DNA of 49,370 nucleotides from Campylobacter concisus (GTDB taxonomy: Bacteria; Campylobacterota; Campylobacteria; Campylobacterales; Campylobacteraceae): NCBI RefSeq assembly GCF_015230015.1, contig NZ_JAAKZC010000016.1, forward strand, positions 1 through 49,370. The letters run 5' to 3'. Position numbers and translations under genes: made by a program. The notes below the pieces were generated by a model. That model was not told the DNA's origin, did no database searches, and was given only the letters and a program-made list of their open reading frames with translations. Positions 1 through 7,806 of the stretch are shown one piece after another. How positions within the stretch are numbered: position 1 is the stretch's first letter; every line of letters begins with the position of its first letter.

Positions 1-33
1 ATTATGGTATGTGTAAAACATTATGAGGAATAA
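1..33 (+). CDS. 3' end of an upstream gene (partial, tentative)
   Basis: Frame 1 is open from the window edge and stops at TAA 31-33, with a C-terminal tail reading IMVCVKHYEE. The stop lies five bases before the ATG of the helicase gene, and the GAGGAA at 25-30 inside this frame would serve as that gene's ribosome binding site. This is the geometry of an operon partner, so the RecQ/DprA pair may have a third, upstream component outside the window. Eleven codons are far too few to identify a product, and the frame could be open by chance. Confidence 0.3.
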   Translation: MMVCVKHYEE

Positions 34-38
34 TAATT

Positions 39-2129
39 ATGGATATTTTAACAAAAGATATAGCGTTAGATTTCTTAAAAAAGTCTTTGTTGAATATAAA
101 TGTTTCTTTTAGAGAAGGCCAATATGAAGCTATTGATGCCGTGGTTAACAAAAGAAAAAAAGTTTTGGTTATCCAAAAAACAGGATGGGGAAAAAGTAGC
201 GTATATTTTATTTCCACAAAATTTTTAAGGCAATGCGGTTATGGTCTAACCATAATTATATCCCCACTGCTAGCGCTAATGAGGAACCAGATAGAGTCGG
301 CAAAAAAATTGGGGCTCAATATTGCAACAATAAATTCATCAAATATAGACCATTGGAATGATGTAAAAAGTAGTATTTTAAGCGATAAGATAGATGCACT
401 CCTTATTTCTCCAGAAAGACTAGCTAACGAAGATTTTATGCAAAATATTTTAGAGCCAATTTCAGGAAATATTGGATTGTTTGTTATTGATGAAGCACAT
501 TGTATTAGCGACTGGGGTCACGATTTCAGACCAGACTATAAAAGAATTGTAAATATACTAAAACAAATTCCTGAAAATACTCCCATTCTAGCCACAACTG
601 CTACCGCAAATGATAGAGTTATTGAAGACATCAGAAGCCAAATTAGCGGTATTTTAATAATGAGGGGTGATTTAAAAAGAGAGACCCTTACTTTGCATAA
701 TATAAGACTACCGCATCCATCTTATAGGTTGGCTTGGCTTGCAAAATATATTCCTTCATTTAAAGGTTCTGGTATAGTATATGTTTTGACTCAAAGAGAT
801 GCGAAGATTATTTCAGACTGGCTTAATGAGAATAATATATCGGCAAGCCCTTATTTTAGTGATGTGACAAATGATAAATTTGAAACTAGTGATGCTTATA
901 GGGAGTTTTTAGAAGATCAGCTTATTAATAATAATATAAAAGTTCTAGTGGCTACATCAGCACTAGGAATGGGTTTTGACAAGAGCGATATAGGATTTGT
1001 AATACACTATCAAGCACCAGGATCAGTTATAAGTTATTATCAACAAGTTGGCCGTGCAGGTAGGGGGATAGACAATGCATACGGGGTATTATTGAGCGGA
1101 CACGAGGATGATGATATACATGATTTTTTTAGAAGGTCGGCTTTTCCAACAAAAGAAAATATAGATTTGATATTAGAGTGCCTGGAGAGAAGTGATCATG
1201 GTTTATCTATAGTAGAAATTCAAAAGGAGTTAAATCTTACTCAAGGTGAAGTTGAAAAAACTCTAAAATATCTTAGTGTTGAGTCTATATCACCAGTAAT
1301 AAAAATAGATTCGAAATGGCTTAGAACGCCAAATAAGTTTTTTTATGACGAAGAAAAAATAAATAAAATTTTAGAAATAAGACGGTCAGAGTGGAATGAA
1401 ATTCAACAATATTTAGATACTAAAGAGTGTTTAATGTCTTTTTTGCAAAAGGCCTTAAATGATCCAAATCCTCAAAAATGCGGAAAATGTTCTAACTGTC
1501 TACAACCTATAGGTAGTGATTTTTCTACTGACATAGGTTTAAGGGCGGCAGAGTTTTTAAGAAAAAAATACATAGATTTTACCCCTAAGAAACAAGTAAG
1601 AGCTGATGCGCTAAGTGAATATGGTATAAAAGGGAAAATTCCTGAAATATTAAGGGCAGAAAGTGGGCGTATTTTATCTAGATGGGAAGATGCTGGCTGG
1701 GGAAGAATTGTCGCAGAGAATAAGCATAGTGGAAAATTTTCAGAAGAGTTAGTGGATGCATTTGTTGAAATGGTTTGTGATTGGAATCAAAAATTTGCTT
1801 GGGTAACTTGTATACCATCACTAAAACATCCAGTTTTGGTGCCAGAATTTGCGCAAAAAGTTGCCAGTAAGTTAAATTTACCTTTTATTCAAGCTATAAA
1901 AAAAATAAAACAAAATCAAGCTCAAAAAATGATGAATAACTCATACCATCAAGCAAAAAATCTTGATGGTGTTTTTGAAGTAGATAATGGTATTCCAAAT
2001 AAACCAGTATTATTAATAGACGATATTATCGACTCTGGGTGGACTATAACAGTAGCTGCCATGCTCTTAAAACAAAAAGGCTGTGGGAATGTATTTCCTG
2101 CTGCGCTTTCGACAACAGGAAAATTATAA
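39..2129 (+). CDS. RecQ-type ATP-dependent DNA helicase fused to a ComF-like phosphoribosyltransferase domain
   Basis: A 696-residue two-part protein. Residues 25-430 carry superfamily-2 RecQ motifs: FREGQ motif 0 (24-28), Walker A TGWGKS (48-53; the usual RecQ form is TGGGKS), DEAH box followed by CISDWGHDFRPDY (151-167), and motif VI QQVGRAGRG (335-343). Four cysteines at 464, 481, 484 and 487 match the RecQ zinc-binding subdomain. No HRDC domain follows; instead residues about 585-696 look like a type I phosphoribosyltransferase of the ComF kind, with a PRPP-binding loop VLLIDDIIDSGWT (657-669). From memory, the same fusion, with the same Walker A variant, is common in Actinobacteria, so this is a conserved architecture rather than a chance fusion. 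The ATG at 39 has GAGGA nine bases upstream. The gene is much more AT-rich than the core genes and overlaps the DprA-like gene by one base. A genome-defence or DNA-processing role is inferred; the substrate is unknown. Confidence 0.9.
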   Translation: MDILTKDIALDFLKKSLLNINVSFREGQYEAIDAVVNKRKKVLVIQKTGWGKSSVYFISTKFLRQCGYGLTIIISPLLALMRNQIESAKKLGLNIATINSSNIDHWNDVKSSILSDKIDALLISPERLANEDFMQNILEPISGNIGLFVIDEAHCISDWGHDFRPDYKRIVNILKQIPENTPILATTATANDRVIEDIRSQISGILIMRGDLKRETLTLHNIRLPHPSYRLAWLAKYIPSFKGSGIVYVLTQRDAKIISDWLNENNISASPYFSDVTNDKFETSDAYREFLEDQLINNNIKVLVATSALGMGFDKSDIGFVIHYQAPGSVISYYQQVGRAGRGIDNAYGVLLSGHEDDDIHDFFRRSAFPTKENIDLILECLERSDHGLSIVEIQKELNLTQGEVEKTLKYLSVESISPVIKIDSKWLRTPNKFFYDEEKINKILEIRRSEWNEIQQYLDTKECLMSFLQKALNDPNPQKCGKCSNCLQPIGSDFSTDIGLRAAEFLRKKYIDFTPKKQVRADALSEYGIKGKIPEILRAESGRILSRWEDAGWGRIVAENKHSGKFSEELVDAFVEMVCDWNQKFAWVTCIPSLKHPVLVPEFAQKVASKLNLPFIQAIKKIKQNQAQKMMNNSYHQAKNLDGVFEVDNGIPNKPVLLIDDIIDSGWTITVAAMLLKQKGCGNVFPAALSTTGKL

Positions 2130-3247
2130 TGAAAAAACTAAGCTTAAATTCTCAGGCAATCATACTGCTTACGGCCTACTTCAATAAAAACGATAAACCT
2201 CTTACTGTAACCGAATACTCTAATTTAGCAACCTGGCTTTTAAAATACAATATGACGCCAGCAGATCTTTTGGCAACAAATAATATTGATATTTTGAAAG
2301 AATATGAAGGCTCGAAAATTATACAAGATAGAATTTTATCTTTGCTTGATAGAGGAAATGCTATGGCATTGTCTTTGCAAAAATGGCAAAATTTCGGAAT
2401 TTGGATTATGACTAGAGCAGATGAAGAATACCCAATAGCACTTAAAAGGAAGCTGGGGCAAAAATCTCCGCCTATTTTATACGGTGCTGGAGACAAGAAA
2501 ATATTAAACACTAAAGGCATTGCTATTGTTGGATCGCGAGATGCTTCAATGGATGATTTGGAATTTGCATTTCAGCTTGGAAAAAAAATTGCTTTGTGCG
2601 GATATAGTGTAGTCTCTGGAGGAGCAAGAGGAATAGATGAATCTTCGATGTTTGGCTCTATTGAGGCTGACGGTACTACTATTGGGGTCGTTTCGGACTC
2701 GTTAGCGCAAAAAGTCTTATCTAAAAAGTATAGAGAAGCTATACAAAATAGTAATTTGACTCTTATAAGTCCGTATTATCCGGATGCAAAATTTAATGCA
2801 GGCAATGCCATGGGAAGAAACAAATACATCTATGTATTGGCAAAAAGCTCCGTGGTAATACATTCTGGCTTAAAAGGTGGAACATGGGAGGGTGCAAAAG
2901 AAAATTTAAAAAATAACTGGACAGACCTTTTTGTAAAAAAGAATAATGATGCAATGGCTGGAAATTCTAAATTGCTTGCTATGGGCGGGATTGAATTGCC
3001 AAATTTAAATGATATAGAGTATTTATTGGATTATAAGAAAAAAGAACTAGCTATAAATGAACCAAGAGAAGAAAAAATATTAAAATTAATTAATGGTAAA
3101 AAAATGACAGTGGATGAGATATCAAAAGAAATAAGAGAACCTTCAAGGCTTGTAAAAAATACAATAGAAAAGTTAGTAAGGTCAGGCGATATCGAAAAAC
3201 ATAAAAATCGGCCCTTGCGTTTTAGTAAGGTGATAAAACTATTCTAA
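2129..3247 (+). CDS. DprA/Smf-like (SLOG superfamily) DNA-processing protein
   Basis: A 372-residue protein. The start is the ATG at 2129, whose A is the last base of the helicase stop (TAATG), so translation is coupled; the longer frame from 2039 lies inside the helicase gene. Residues 1-110 are a helical N-terminal region. Residues about 115-310 form a DprA Rossmann fold: AIVGSR (132-137), SGGARGID (163-170), and a GRNKYIYVLA segment (229-238) in place of the usual RRNRIIAGLS. Residues about 312-372 look like the C-terminal winged helix of DprA, rich in Lys. Canonical DprA loads RecA on incoming single-stranded DNA during transformation. The AT-rich composition, the fusion partner upstream, and the divergence of the third motif argue that this is an accessory paralogue and not the housekeeping DprA. 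Its partner role with the RecQ-phosphoribosyltransferase is inferred from the overlap. Confidence 0.85.
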   Translation: MKKLSLNSQAIILLTAYFNKNDKPLTVTEYSNLATWLLKYNMTPADLLATNNIDILKEYEGSKIIQDRILSLLDRGNAMALSLQKWQNFGIWIMTRADEEYPIALKRKLGQKSPPILYGAGDKKILNTKGIAIVGSRDASMDDLEFAFQLGKKIALCGYSVVSGGARGIDESSMFGSIEADGTTIGVVSDSLAQKVLSKKYREAIQNSNLTLISPYYPDAKFNAGNAMGRNKYIYVLAKSSVVIHSGLKGGTWEGAKENLKNNWTDLFVKKNNDAMAGNSKLLAMGGIELPNLNDIEYLLDYKKKELAINEPREEKILKLINGKKMTVDEISKEIREPSRLVKNTIEKLVRSGDIEKHKNRPLRFSKVIKLF

Positions 3248-3297
3248 CTAAATTTATAAGTGTAAAATTTGCTGTATGTAAATTTAGCCAGCTTTAT

Positions 3298-4122
3298 TTA
3301 TCCCACCTTTATAAAATTCTCTTGGTTTTTAAAAAAAGGTTTTAGTCCCTCGTAGGCTGCTTGGATCTTTTTAAATTTAGCGTTATATTCGTTTTTGATG
3401 CTTTCACTTTTGTTTGAGTGTCTGTCTGGATGGTAAATTTTGGCAAGGGCTAGGTAGCTGTCTCTTACGGTTTCGAAGCTATCTTTACTCGAACAGCCTA
3501 AAATTTTAAAATTTTCTTCAAGCAAATTTGCCAAAGCGCTGAAGCGACTTTTAAATTTGGCTGAGTTTTGGATCTTGTAGTTTCTTTTGAACTCTTTAAA
3601 TTTGCTCTCGTTGTAGTTAAAATTTACTATAAATTTTAGATGTTTGCGTCTTGAAATGATCTCTTCTATCAAGTCAAAATCGCTATCTTTTTTTATTTTT
3701 AGGCTAAGTTTATGATTTTTCTCGTCAAATTTAGACTCATTGCCTTTAAAATTTTGCAAAATGTAACTAGCAAAAGCTCTTGGAGTGTTGTTTAGCGTAA
3801 AGATTATCTCGTCGTTAAAAAACTCAATGTCGATGTTGTAGATGTTTGTTAGGGCGTTTCTTTGCACTAAAGATAGCTTTATGGTTTTGTATTTTGCAAA
3901 GGTTACGTCAAGCTCATTGCCCTGTTTTTCGTAGAGTTTTTTTATAAATTTTAAGAAGCATTTTCGCTGCGGGATCTCGCTCTCTTCGTAAAAAGAGATA
4001 ATCTTGTCTTTGTTTGCTAGTGTTTTTGTGAAATTTTTACTTATCAGTGCGCGAAGCTCGCAAAAAAGAGCGTCGCTATCGGTTAAAATGCTTAAAGATT
4101 CTAAAGTTTGGGTTATATTCAT
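3298..4122 (-). CDS. DnaJ-domain protein (C-terminal J domain)
   Basis: A protein of 274 residues if it starts at the ATG at 4122, which has GGAGAA four bases upstream; the ATG at 4134 is in frame but its own codons contain that ribosome binding site. The last 60 or so residues form a J domain, with the HPD signature in KIYHPDRHSNKSE and a following helix FKKIQAAYEGLK. J domains stimulate the ATPase of Hsp70 (DnaK). The N-terminal 200 residues are charged, have no glycine-rich or zinc region, and match nothing I know, so this is a class C J-protein and not DnaJ itself. It sits alone between the accessory pair and a small gene. The client is unknown. Confidence 0.75.
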   Translation of the reverse strand: MNITQTLESLSILTDSDALFCELRALISKNFTKTLANKDKIISFYEESEIPQRKCFLKFIKKLYEKQGNELDVTFAKYKTIKLSLVQRNALTNIYNIDIEFFNDEIIFTLNNTPRAFASYILQNFKGNESKFDEKNHKLSLKIKKDSDFDLIEEIISRRKHLKFIVNFNYNESKFKEFKRNYKIQNSAKFKSRFSALANLLEENFKILGCSSKDSFETVRDSYLALAKIYHPDRHSNKSESIKNEYNAKFKKIQAAYEGLKPFFKNQENFIKVG

Positions 4123-4172
4123 GGGTTTCTCCATTCAAAATATCCCCATTTAAAGCAACTAGCGTTCCAAAG

Positions 4173-4358
4173 TTAAATTTTCCTGATATTGCTATCTTTT
4201 GTATATGCCAAAAACTCATCTCTTAGCTTTTGTTCTTTGTGTAAGATCGCCTCCTCTTTCGTGTGAGAAATAGCCTCTTTTTGGGGCTTTTTAGCCACGC
4301 CTTGCTCTTTTGCAAGCTCTTTTTTGATCTCTTTTAGACTATCGAAAAAATCGTTCAT
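4173..4358 (-). CDS. Small charged conserved hypothetical protein
   Basis: A 61-residue product, about 40 percent Lys, Glu, Asp and Arg, with a likely helical middle. The ATG at 4358 has a strong AAGGAG site seven bases upstream, which supports real translation. It is followed after 50 bases by the J-domain gene on the same strand, so the two may be co-transcribed. I recognise no domain. The N terminus MNDFFDSLKEIKKEL is amphipathic. Confidence 0.6.
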   Translation of the reverse strand: MNDFFDSLKEIKKELAKEQGVAKKPQKEAISHTKEEAILHKEQKLRDEFLAYTKDSNIRKI

Positions 4359-4467
4359 TTTTGCTCCTTTTGCTCAAAGGATTTTACTAAAAAGGTTATA
4401 AATTTAAAATGAATACAATCTCTTTTTAAGGAAAGTTTGGTTAATATCACAACTTAATTTTTCATGT

Positions 4468-4544
4468 GCGCTCGTAGCTCAGCCGGATAGAGCATTTGAT
4501 TGCGGTTCAAAAGGTCAGAGATTCGAATTCTCTCGGGCGCGCCA
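4468..4544 (+). tRNA. tRNA-Arg (anticodon GCG)
   Basis: A full cloverleaf of 77 bases can be folded by eye. The acceptor stem GCGCTCG (4468-4474) pairs with CGGGCGC (4534-4540) with one G-T pair. The anticodon stem TTTGA (4495-4499) pairs with TCAAA (4507-4511), and the seven-base loop TTGCGGT places GCG at 4502-4504, which reads CGC (Arg). The T arm AGAGA-TTCGAAT-TCTCT is complete, and G plus an encoded CCA ends the gene. Most bacteria read CGN with an ACG anticodon modified to inosine, so a G34 form is worth noting. Confidence 0.93.
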
Positions 4545-4583
4545 TCCTTTTCCCCCAAATTTTATTTTCAGACCACTTTTAGC

Positions 4584-5315
4584 TTAGTAAAATTTATAAA
4601 AAACTCTATTTAGATATAGCCCTTCAGCTGGCGCTGGTATGCGAGTTAGAGCAGGATGTCCATTTAGCGAAGCCTTGATGAGCTTGTCGCCATCTTTTTG
4701 CTTTAGCGCTTTTAGTAAATTTGCAACCATGAGGCGTACTTGACCACGCAAAAAGCCATTTGCCTTAAAAACTATGATAGTTTGCTCTTTGCGTGCGTAG
4801 CAAAACGCTTTATAAATTTCTCGCACTGGGCTTTTTGTGTCGCTTCCAGTTTTCATATATGCGCTAAAATCATGCTCGCCGATAAAATTTCGCAAAATTT
4901 CATTTGCTCTTTTGGTATCAAATTTAGGCAAAAAGACCTTGTAGTTTGAGCTAAAAACATCAAATTTGCCGTGATCTATCACATATCTATACGACCTTGC
5001 GACCGCGTCAAATCTTGCTTGAAAGCTCTCATCTACCAAATTTATGCGTTTTATATGAATGCTTGGGTGTGCGTGACGGTTTATAAGATCTTTTAGGCGA
5101 TTTAAGTCTTTAAAGTGATCGCCGCAAACGATGCTTGAGCTTTGGTTGTTTGCGTGCACGCTTTTATCGGTGCGCGAGCTAGAGACCACTCTTTCAAAAA
5201 TACCAACGTGAGCTAAGGCGCGCTCTAACTTATCTTCTACGCCATTTTCGTGCGGCTGGGTCTGAGAGCCTTGAAATTTCGAGCCATCGTAGCTATAGAT
5301 TAGCTGAATTTTCAT
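4584..5315 (-). CDS. truA: tRNA pseudouridine synthase A
   Basis: A 243-residue protein that converts uridines 38-40 of tRNA anticodon stems to pseudouridine. The conserved motif SSSRTDKSVHA contains the catalytic Asp at residue 50, and the sequence begins IQLIYSYDGSKFQGSQ as expected of the family. The ATG at 5315 overlaps the last base of the upstream permease stop codon (TGATG); a TTG one codon earlier is possible but unnecessary. It is the last gene of the glmU-to-truA operon, an order shared with C. jejuni as I recall it. It converges on tRNA-Arg. Confidence 0.93.
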   Translation of the reverse strand: MKIQLIYSYDGSKFQGSQTQPHENGVEDKLERALAHVGIFERVVSSSRTDKSVHANNQSSSIVCGDHFKDLNRLKDLINRHAHPSIHIKRINLVDESFQARFDAVARSYRYVIDHGKFDVFSSNYKVFLPKFDTKRANEILRNFIGEHDFSAYMKTGSDTKSPVREIYKAFCYARKEQTIIVFKANGFLRGQVRLMVANLLKALKQKDGDKLIKASLNGHPALTRIPAPAEGLYLNRVFYKFY

Positions 5316-6343
5316 CAATATCTTCGTGTGATCTTGGCTTTATAAAGCAAGACGCCAGCTATCAAAAATACGAAAAATATTAGCGGTATCGCAAGCGCTG
5401 GCTTTGATGAAAAGAGCATGATAAGAGTAAAATATCCAAACAAAACGCCAAAAGTGCCCACATAGACCATTCCCTTTTCATATCTATATGTGACGATGCC
5501 AAGGCTGATCGCAAAGAGCGTGCTAGCAAGTGGGAAGAGGGCTACTAGGACATAGGTGCTAAGGTCTTTTCTGCGTTTATCGCTGCTACTTGCCTCCATC
5601 CAGTACTCTTTGATACTGCCAACGTCGCTTATCTCTTCGCTTTGTGCGGTTCTTATCTTCATTGATTTGAAGTTGCTTTGGTGATAAATTTCATCTCTTA
5701 TGTCATACATCTTACCATCGTTCAAAGAGAGCTCTACGCTTTGACCCACATTTATGATCTTTGCGTTTTTAGCGGTTATTAGACGCTGAGACTCTTTTAC
5801 AAATGGGTTAAACATCACGATATCTTTGTAGATTGTGCCATTTTTGTCTTCGCTTTCGCTGCCCACATAGACCATCCAGTCTGAAAATTTTTGTCCAAAC
5901 TGGGTTGGCTTTAAATTTAGCTTTGCAACCGTCTTTTTATAGTCGATGAAATTTGCATTTAGCTGGGCGGCTATTGGTATCATGACGATGGCAACTACCA
6001 GCAAGGCAGCGCTTAAAAGGGCTGAAAAAGCTAAGAAAAATCTTGCTATTTTATTTGGTGAGCCACCAAGCGTGAATATAACGATACTTTCATTCTCTTT
6101 TGATAGCCTAAAGAGCGTCATCGCAAGTGAGACGAAAAACGCGATAGGCACGACAAAGAGCAACACGCGTGGGAGCATAAATGAGTAGAGTTTAAAGAGC
6201 TCGCCAAAGCTGATCTCGATGTATGAAGTGATACGCGCGATCTGGATGAAAAAGACGATCGACATGATCAAAAAAAGCGTACTAAATAACGATGCGAACG
6301 TGCCTAAAAAGTTAAACAAAAGATATTTATTTACTCTACTCAT
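5315..6343 (-). CDS. LptF/LptG family permease (YjgP/YjgQ)
   Basis: A 342-residue inner-membrane protein. Three N-terminal transmembrane segments (about 10-30, 50-75, 100-125), a periplasmic domain from about 130 to 260, and three C-terminal segments give the LptF/LptG layout. These proteins form the membrane part of the LptBFG transporter, which extracts lipopolysaccharide from the inner membrane. The sequence begins SRVNKYLLFNFLGTF and has RLSKENESIVIFTLG, as in the family. Which of LptF or LptG it is cannot be told here. Its start overlaps the prepilin peptidase stop by eight bases and its own stop overlaps truA by one. Confidence 0.85.
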   Translation of the reverse strand: MSRVNKYLLFNFLGTFASLFSTLFLIMSIVFFIQIARITSYIEISFGELFKLYSFMLPRVLLFVVPIAFFVSLAMTLFRLSKENESIVIFTLGGSPNKIARFFLAFSALLSAALLVVAIVMIPIAAQLNANFIDYKKTVAKLNLKPTQFGQKFSDWMVYVGSESEDKNGTIYKDIVMFNPFVKESQRLITAKNAKIINVGQSVELSLNDGKMYDIRDEIYHQSNFKSMKIRTAQSEEISDVGSIKEYWMEASSSDKRRKDLSTYVLVALFPLASTLFAISLGIVTYRYEKGMVYVGTFGVLFGYFTLIMLFSSKPALAIPLIFFVFLIAGVLLYKAKITRRY

Positions 6344-7124
6344 AAATTAACCTTAAAATTTCTAAAATTTGCCCGTCAAAAGCGTAGGTGACAAGCAGCC
6401 CCAGGCTTAAAAATGGCACAAAGGCTAGCTCGTAGCCCTTTTTGCGAACGAGCGCATAGACTGGAAGCGTAAGAAGTGCAGCCAGATAGATAGCCACAAA
6501 GGCTAGCTTGGCTGGTAAAATAGCTCCGATGATCGCTGCGATAAAAATATCAGCACTTCCCATGGCTTCGCGCTTCATTGCAAAGCTCACGACAAATCTT
6601 AGCGCCCAAAATATAAATCCAAAAAGGAATAAATTTAAAATTTGATCAAAATTTCCTTTAAAGATAAAAAGTAGCAGGGCATAGGCAAATGCGAAAAACA
6701 GCGCCGCAAAAAGGAGCGCATCTGGCACGGCTTTATATCTTATATCTATGACGCTAAGGGCTAGTAGCATGATAAAGCAAAGCCCTAAAAATAGCGCATA
6801 AAGCAGAGTTTCTACGCTTAAAATTTCGCCGCACTCTTTAAAAAAGCAGATCAGAAAAAGTAGCCCAGAGGCTATCTCAACTAGCGGATAGACAAGGCTT
6901 ATCTTTTGCTTGCAAAAGGCGCATTTGCCGCCTAAAAATAGCCATGAAAAAAGCGGGATATTGTGATAAAAATTTAGCTTGTGAGAGCATTTTGGGCAGT
7001 GTGAGGCTGGGAAATTTATACTTTCACTTCGTGGCAAGCGGTATATCAGCACATTTGAAAATGACCCCACACAGATGCCAAGAACAAAAGCAAAAACGGC
7101 AAAAAAGATGACCAAAATATCCAT
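6336..7124 (-). CDS. Prepilin peptidase (A24 family, PilD-like)
   Basis: An inner-membrane aspartic protease that cleaves, and usually N-methylates, type IV prepilins and pseudopilins. Two CxxC pairs (CPKC and CAFC) sit in the N-terminal cytoplasmic loop, a zinc site of the methylase half. The first catalytic Asp lies in VIDIRYKAVPD; the second lies in MGSADIF, where the usual GxGD is GxAD. Several transmembrane segments follow. The likely start is the ATG at 7124, seven bases after the uppS stop (262 residues); a TTG at 7145 in frame would overlap uppS. The pseudopilin gene at 26920 encodes an obvious substrate. Confidence 0.87.
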   Translation of the reverse strand: MDILVIFFAVFAFVLGICVGSFSNVLIYRLPRSESINFPASHCPKCSHKLNFYHNIPLFSWLFLGGKCAFCKQKISLVYPLVEIASGLLFLICFFKECGEILSVETLLYALFLGLCFIMLLALSVIDIRYKAVPDALLFAALFFAFAYALLLFIFKGNFDQILNLFLFGFIFWALRFVVSFAMKREAMGSADIFIAAIIGAILPAKLAFVAIYLAALLTLPVYALVRKKGYELAFVPFLSLGLLVTYAFDGQILEILRLIYE

Positions 7125-7131
7125 TATCTCA

Positions 7132-7803
7132 CTAAACTCCGCCAAATCTTCGCTCTATATCTTTAAATTTAGCCACGATCCCACCAAGCTCATCCTTGCC
7201 AAAGTCAGGCCAAAGTGTCGGCGTGAAAAAGAGCTCTGCGTAGCTTGCTTGCCAGAGCATGAAATTTGAAAGCCTGCTCTCGCCACCGGTTCTAATGAGA
7301 AGATCGACCGGCTCACTCTCATCAAGTGCCGAATTTAAGCTTGCCTCTGTTATCTCACAACCTTTTAAATTTAGCTTTTTTATGGCTCTTATTATCTCAT
7401 CTTTTGAGCCGTAGTTTATCGCTAAATTTAAAAGCAAATTTGTATTTTCCCTTGTTGCGTCTTTGGTGATCTCTATCTCATTTTTTAGCTCATCACTAAA
7501 TGGCGAAATGTCGCCAATCGTGTTAAATTTAATCCCATTTTTTATAAAATCATCACGCTTTAAAAGAAGAAATTTTTTAAGCAAATTCATCAAAAAATCA
7601 ACCTCTTTTTGCGGCCTTTTCCAGTTTTCGGTGCTAAATGCGTAAAGGCTTAAAATTTTCACCCCATTGTCGATGCAAAATTCGCACATATCGCTTACGA
7701 CATTTGCCCCAGCCTCGTGCCCATTTGTCCGCAAAAATCCACGCTTTTTCGCCCAGCGTCCGTTGCCGTCCATAATGATAGCGAGGTGGTTAAGTTTGTT
7801 CAA
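7132..7803 (-). CDS. uppS: Isoprenyl transferase (undecaprenyl diphosphate synthase)
   Basis: A cis-prenyltransferase of 223 residues that makes the C55 lipid carrier for peptidoglycan and surface glycan synthesis from farnesyl and isopentenyl diphosphates. The hallmark HLAIIMDGNGRWAKKRG lies at the N terminus with the catalytic Asp at residue 12; YAFSTENWKRP, AINYGSKDEI, and DLLIRTGGESRLSNF follow in the right order. The start is a TTG at 7803, because the family sequence begins exactly here and no ATG precedes it. The hypothetical gene upstream ends four bases before. The C terminus WPDFGKDEL is standard. Confidence 0.95.
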   Translation of the reverse strand: MNKLNHLAIIMDGNGRWAKKRGFLRTNGHEAGANVVSDMCEFCIDNGVKILSLYAFSTENWKRPQKEVDFLMNLLKKFLLLKRDDFIKNGIKFNTIGDISPFSDELKNEIEITKDATRENTNLLLNLAINYGSKDEIIRAIKKLNLKGCEITEASLNSALDESEPVDLLIRTGGESRLSNFMLWQASYAELFFTPTLWPDFGKDELGGIVAKFKDIERRFGGV

Positions 7804-7806
7804 TAT

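Noticed and set aside
2039-2128. A 30-codon N-terminal extension of the DprA-like gene
   Set aside because: It overlaps the essential PRPP-loop coding part of the helicase gene, while ATG 2129 gives the classic TAATG junction.
3248-4544. tRNA-Arg as attachment site for the RecQ/DprA segment
   Set aside because: Two genes separate the tRNA from the accessory pair, no integrase is seen, and I found no copy of the tRNA 3' end near 3250.
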